Source: an uncultured Dermatophilus sp. (lineage in GTDB: Bacteria; Actinomycetota; Actinomycetes; Actinomycetales; Dermatophilaceae). From it: a stretch of 9,005 nt of DNA. The notes beneath the pieces are model-generated. The model worked only from the letters and a program-made list of their open reading frames with translations, was not told the DNA's origin and ran no database searches. The position numbers and the translations under genes were made by a program. Location: positions 1 to 9,005 of the forward strand of contig CAMCQD010000049.1 of the NCBI GenBank assembly GCA_945876925.1, written 5' to 3'. Shown here piece after piece: positions 7,128-9,005 of this stretch. Numbering within the stretch: the first letter of the stretch is position 1; each line of letters starts with the position of its first letter.

Positions 7128-7202
7128 CGACACCGGACCGCCCCGCGGCGGGATCTTTCCTGAGTGTTGACCGGGAACACGACGCGGGTGCAGGTCAGCC
7201 GC

Positions 7203-8336
7203 TCACGGGGCCAGCGCGCGGCTCCAGTACGTGTCCAGCAGCGTCCGGTCCCCCAGCGGCTTTGCCAGCTGCAGCGTTACGCGCCCGGAGCTGGACGCGC
7301 ACGGCGCCGCCGGGATGCCCCGTCCGCTCGTCGCGAACACGGCAACCGCCGAGTCCCTCTCAACGGCGTACAGCCGCCAGCAGCCGCCCCGGGCGCGGAT
7401 CTCCCCGGTGTCCAGGTAGGCGGTCAGGACACGGCCGTCACCACCCATCGAGAACCGCCACAGCGGCAGCTGGGAGCGCACGAACTCCGCGGCGGTCTCG
7501 CCCCGGTACCCGGGGCCGGGGTTGATCAGCGCCGAGGGGGTGAGCGCGGGCACGACGATCCGCGCCTCGGAGTCCTCCACCGCGTACGACCAGGCGGGGA
7601 CGGTGAGCCGGCCAACGGTGGTATTCACCCGCATCGTGGTGGAGGTCACGCCGGTGATCACGATCGGCTCGCACTCGGCGCACGCCGGGCCGTCGGCTTG
7701 CGCGAGTCCCGCGAAGGCGTCCTTAGCGGACTGCACCGGCAGCCGTCGCACGTCGGTGTTACTGACCACGATCCGGGCAGTCGTGGTGGCGGTGGGCAGC
7801 CGGACGGGGGGCGTGAGGTTACCTGCCCGAAGCGACTGGGTGTTGTTCTCCCGCTCGGTCAGGCCGTTGCTGAGCCGGGCGCTGCTCCATTCGCCCTGGA
7901 CGACGACCGGGGTGTTGTCGGTGTTCTCCCCGGAGGTGCCGGCGAAGATGAGCGCGCCATCGACCGCCGAGGCGAGCTGGGTCTCGAAGGCGGTCACCAT
8001 GGACGCCGCCGAGCCCGCCGTGGTCCAGCGGCCCGGTGAAGCCGTCCCCGGCGCCGAACCGGTTCCCGCGCCTGGGCTGGCAGCCGGGGCGGAGGCGGTG
8101 CCGGACCCGCCAGCCGGGGCAGAGGCAGGGTGCGCCGTCTCCCCGGTGGTGAGCTGGTTGGCCAGGGAGAGCACGCCGCAGAGCGCCGCGCCGACTGCGG
8201 CCACGACGACGGTCACGCGAGCGGTCGCCATCCACGGCGGCCGCGCACCGGGAGTGCGGTGCTTACCTGCGGGATTCGGGCCGGTGCCGTCCGCGGGTGC
8301 CTCGCCGGGGGCACCGGTACCGGGAACGTCCTGCAC
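7203..8336 (-). CDS. Membrane-anchored exported protein of unknown function
   Basis: I do not recognise a named family. The 377-residue product has a short Pro/Gly-rich cytoplasmic N-terminus, one membrane helix (about 40-61, ARVTVVVAAVGAALCGVLSL) and an Ala/Pro/Ser/Thr/Gly-rich linker (63-104) of the type that spans the wall. The extracytoplasmic domain has four cysteines: CAEC (219-222), C319 and C346. The stretch TTMRVNTTVGRLTVPAWSY (233-251) and the ending LAKPLGDRTLLDTYWSRALAP resemble phrases I recall from uncharacterised secreted actinobacterial proteins. Start: GTG 8336 is preceded by GAGGAGG at a good distance, which beats the longer ATG start at 8417. The helix works as an anchor; there is no lipobox. 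It sits 89 bp before the LCP gene on the same strand, so a role in envelope assembly is a guess from position only. Confidence 0.8.
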   Translation of the reverse strand: MQDVPGTGAPGEAPADGTGPNPAGKHRTPGARPPWMATARVTVVVAAVGAALCGVLSLANQLTTGETAHPASAPAGGSGTASAPAASPGAGTGSAPGTASPGRWTTAGSAASMVTAFETQLASAVDGALIFAGTSGENTDNTPVVVQGEWSSARLSNGLTERENNTQSLRAGNLTPPVRLPTATTTARIVVSNTDVRRLPVQSAKDAFAGLAQADGPACAECEPIVITGVTSTTMRVNTTVGRLTVPAWSYAVEDSEARIVVPALTPSALINPGPGYRGETAAEFVRSQLPLWRFSMGGDGRVLTAYLDTGEIRARGGCWRLYAVERDSAVAVFATSGRGIPAAPCASSSGRVTLQLAKPLGDRTLLDTYWSRALAP

Positions 8337-8347
8337 TGACTCCTCCT
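8337..8347 (-). promoter_or_regulatory. Strong ribosome binding site that decides the GTG start
   Basis: GAGGAGGAGTCA leads directly into GTG 8336 on the transcribed strand. It is the best match to the 16S rRNA 3' end at any gene start here, and it argues against the upstream ATG at 8417. Confidence 0.7.
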
Positions 8348-8586
8348 CACGCCGCTGCGGCACGCTCGTGCCCGGTGACCTCATGCGGTCGCCGGGAACC
8401 CGGGCATCCCCGGGCACGCCTACCCGGCTCCAATCGGCAGCAGCCCGGGGAAGCTAAGCGGTCGGCTAGTCAGATGCGTTGCGGAGCACGCCTTTTCGCA
8501 GGGGTGTACGAGGGGTGCCCCGGGGGGTCCGGCAGGGGCGGTAACAGGCTGGCGCTGGGGCGCTCCGATGCCCGGGACCGGCCTGG
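8348..8586. other. Intergenic region with short CCCGGGCA repeats
   Basis: This is the longest non-coding stretch of the window, between the histidine phosphatase stop and the exported protein. On the plus strand CCCGGGCA occurs at 8399-8406 and 8409-8416, exactly ten bases apart. A further CCGGG lies at 8392-8396 and an inverted TGCCCGG at 8369-8375. GGCACG/CGTGCC (8359-8372) can form a small stem upstream of the ribosome binding site. CAGGC (8545-8549) and GCCTG (8581-8585) could pair just after the phosphatase stop, but with a 31-base loop and no T tract. No convincing -10/-35 pair, tRNA or known riboswitch was found. Confidence 0.35.
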
Positions 8587-9005
8587 TCAGGCGGGGATCG
8601 TCTCGCCCAGCGTGGTGCTCCCCCAGCTGTCCACCCGCCACGCGCCGGGGCGGCCCTGCAGCGCGATCATGCCCGTGTTGGGCACCCAGTGCGTCCTGGC
8701 GAAGCCGATGTCGATGCCCTCGGCGGCGTGCGCGGCCCAGGAGCGCATCACCGCGCCGTGGGAGAACACCGCCGCGGTCCCGTCCCCGACGAGGTCGGCG
8801 GCTTCGGCGATCACCTGGTCATACCGGGCGGCCACCTCTGCGCCGGTTTCCCCGCCGGGCATGCGGGCCAGCGGGTCTCCGCCGAAGATCGTGCCCAGGT
8901 AGGCCTGGATCGACGCGGCGTCATTGGCCATCTCGAAGTCCCCGGCGGTCACTTCGCGCACCCCGGGGCGCACGAGAATCTCCATGCCCCGGGCCCGGGC
9001 CAGCG
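8587..9005 (-). CDS. Histidine phosphatase family protein, partial at right edge
   Basis: This is the C-terminal part of a phosphoglycerate-mutase-like (histidine phosphatase) enzyme, which removes phosphate from a small molecule or protein through a phosphohistidine. The frame is open to the right edge. The 138 visible residues show PGVREVTAGDFEM (13-25), the conserved region after the first helix, then MPGGETGAEVAARYDQVI (48-65). FSHGAVMRSWAAH (80-92) contains the second catalytic histidine. The end, WRVDSWGSTTLG, is typical. The first RHG motif with the nucleophilic histidine must lie beyond the window. The ATG at 8985 is internal, because family-like residues (LARARG) precede it in frame. 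It is on the same strand as the exported protein but 250 bp away, so a functional link to the glycan genes is not shown. Confidence 0.85.
   Translation of the reverse strand, partial: LARARGMEILVRPGVREVTAGDFEMANDAASIQAYLGTIFGGDPLARMPGGETGAEVAARYDQVIAEAADLVGDGTAAVFSHGAVMRSWAAHAAEGIDIGFARTHWVPNTGMIALQGRPGAWRVDSWGSTTLGETIPA

Noticed and set aside
8337..8417. Longer start (ATG 8417) for the exported protein
   Set aside because: It lacks a ribosome binding site, whereas GTG 8336 has a near-ideal one. The extra 27 residues are shadow-like.
8400..8586. Possible tRNA or riboswitch in the longest gap
   Set aside because: I tried to fit a cloverleaf and the conserved cores of the ydaO-type element often found upstream of actinobacterial cell-wall genes. 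The invariant blocks are not present.

Overview
The window is dense, strongly G+C-rich DNA with GTG starts, short intergenic gaps and codons rich in third-position G/C. This points to a high-GC actinomycete (Actinomycetota). The protein styles (an LCP protein with an N-terminal multi-helix block, Ala/Gly/Pro-rich linkers) fit, but I cannot name a genus. Every gene I can support is on the minus strand, so transcription runs from the right end to the left.

In transcription order: (1) 9005-8587, the C-terminal part of a histidine-phosphatase-family protein entering from the right edge. (2) A 250-bp gap with short repeats and a strong ribosome binding site. (3) 8336-7203, a membrane-anchored exported protein of unknown function. 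(4) 7113-5608, an LCP (LytR-CpsA-Psr) glycopolymer transferase. (5) 5557-4556, an ExoA-like family 2 glycosyltransferase with C-terminal membrane helices. (6) A 167-bp gap. (7) 4388-3102, a GT4-type glycosyltransferase. (8) 3105-2206 and 2228-1167, an ABC-2 permease and its ATPase of the Wzm/Wzt (TagG/TagH) export type. (9) 1145 to beyond position 1, another GT4-type glycosyltransferase running off the left edge.

Together genes 4-9 read as a module that makes, exports and attaches a cell-envelope glycopolymer. Cytoplasmic glycosyltransferases would build a lipid-linked glycan, the two-part ABC transporter would move it across the membrane, and the LCP protein would transfer it from its polyprenyl carrier to the wall. 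The initiating phosphoglycosyltransferase, nucleotide-sugar enzymes and any polymerase are not in the window. The substrate cannot be read from the sequence.

The segment from 4388 to 1145 is tightly packed (4-bp overlap, 23-bp overlap, 21-bp gap) and looks translationally coupled. The main oddities are a perfect hairpin with a purine-rich loop just before the last glycosyltransferase start, a RecX-like segment at the visible C-terminus of that protein, a strong internal ribosome-binding-site/ATG pair just before the permease, and the unrecognised exported protein. I see no mobile element, CRISPR array, tRNA or rRNA. The system type is known, and I did not find convincing evidence of a wholly new one.
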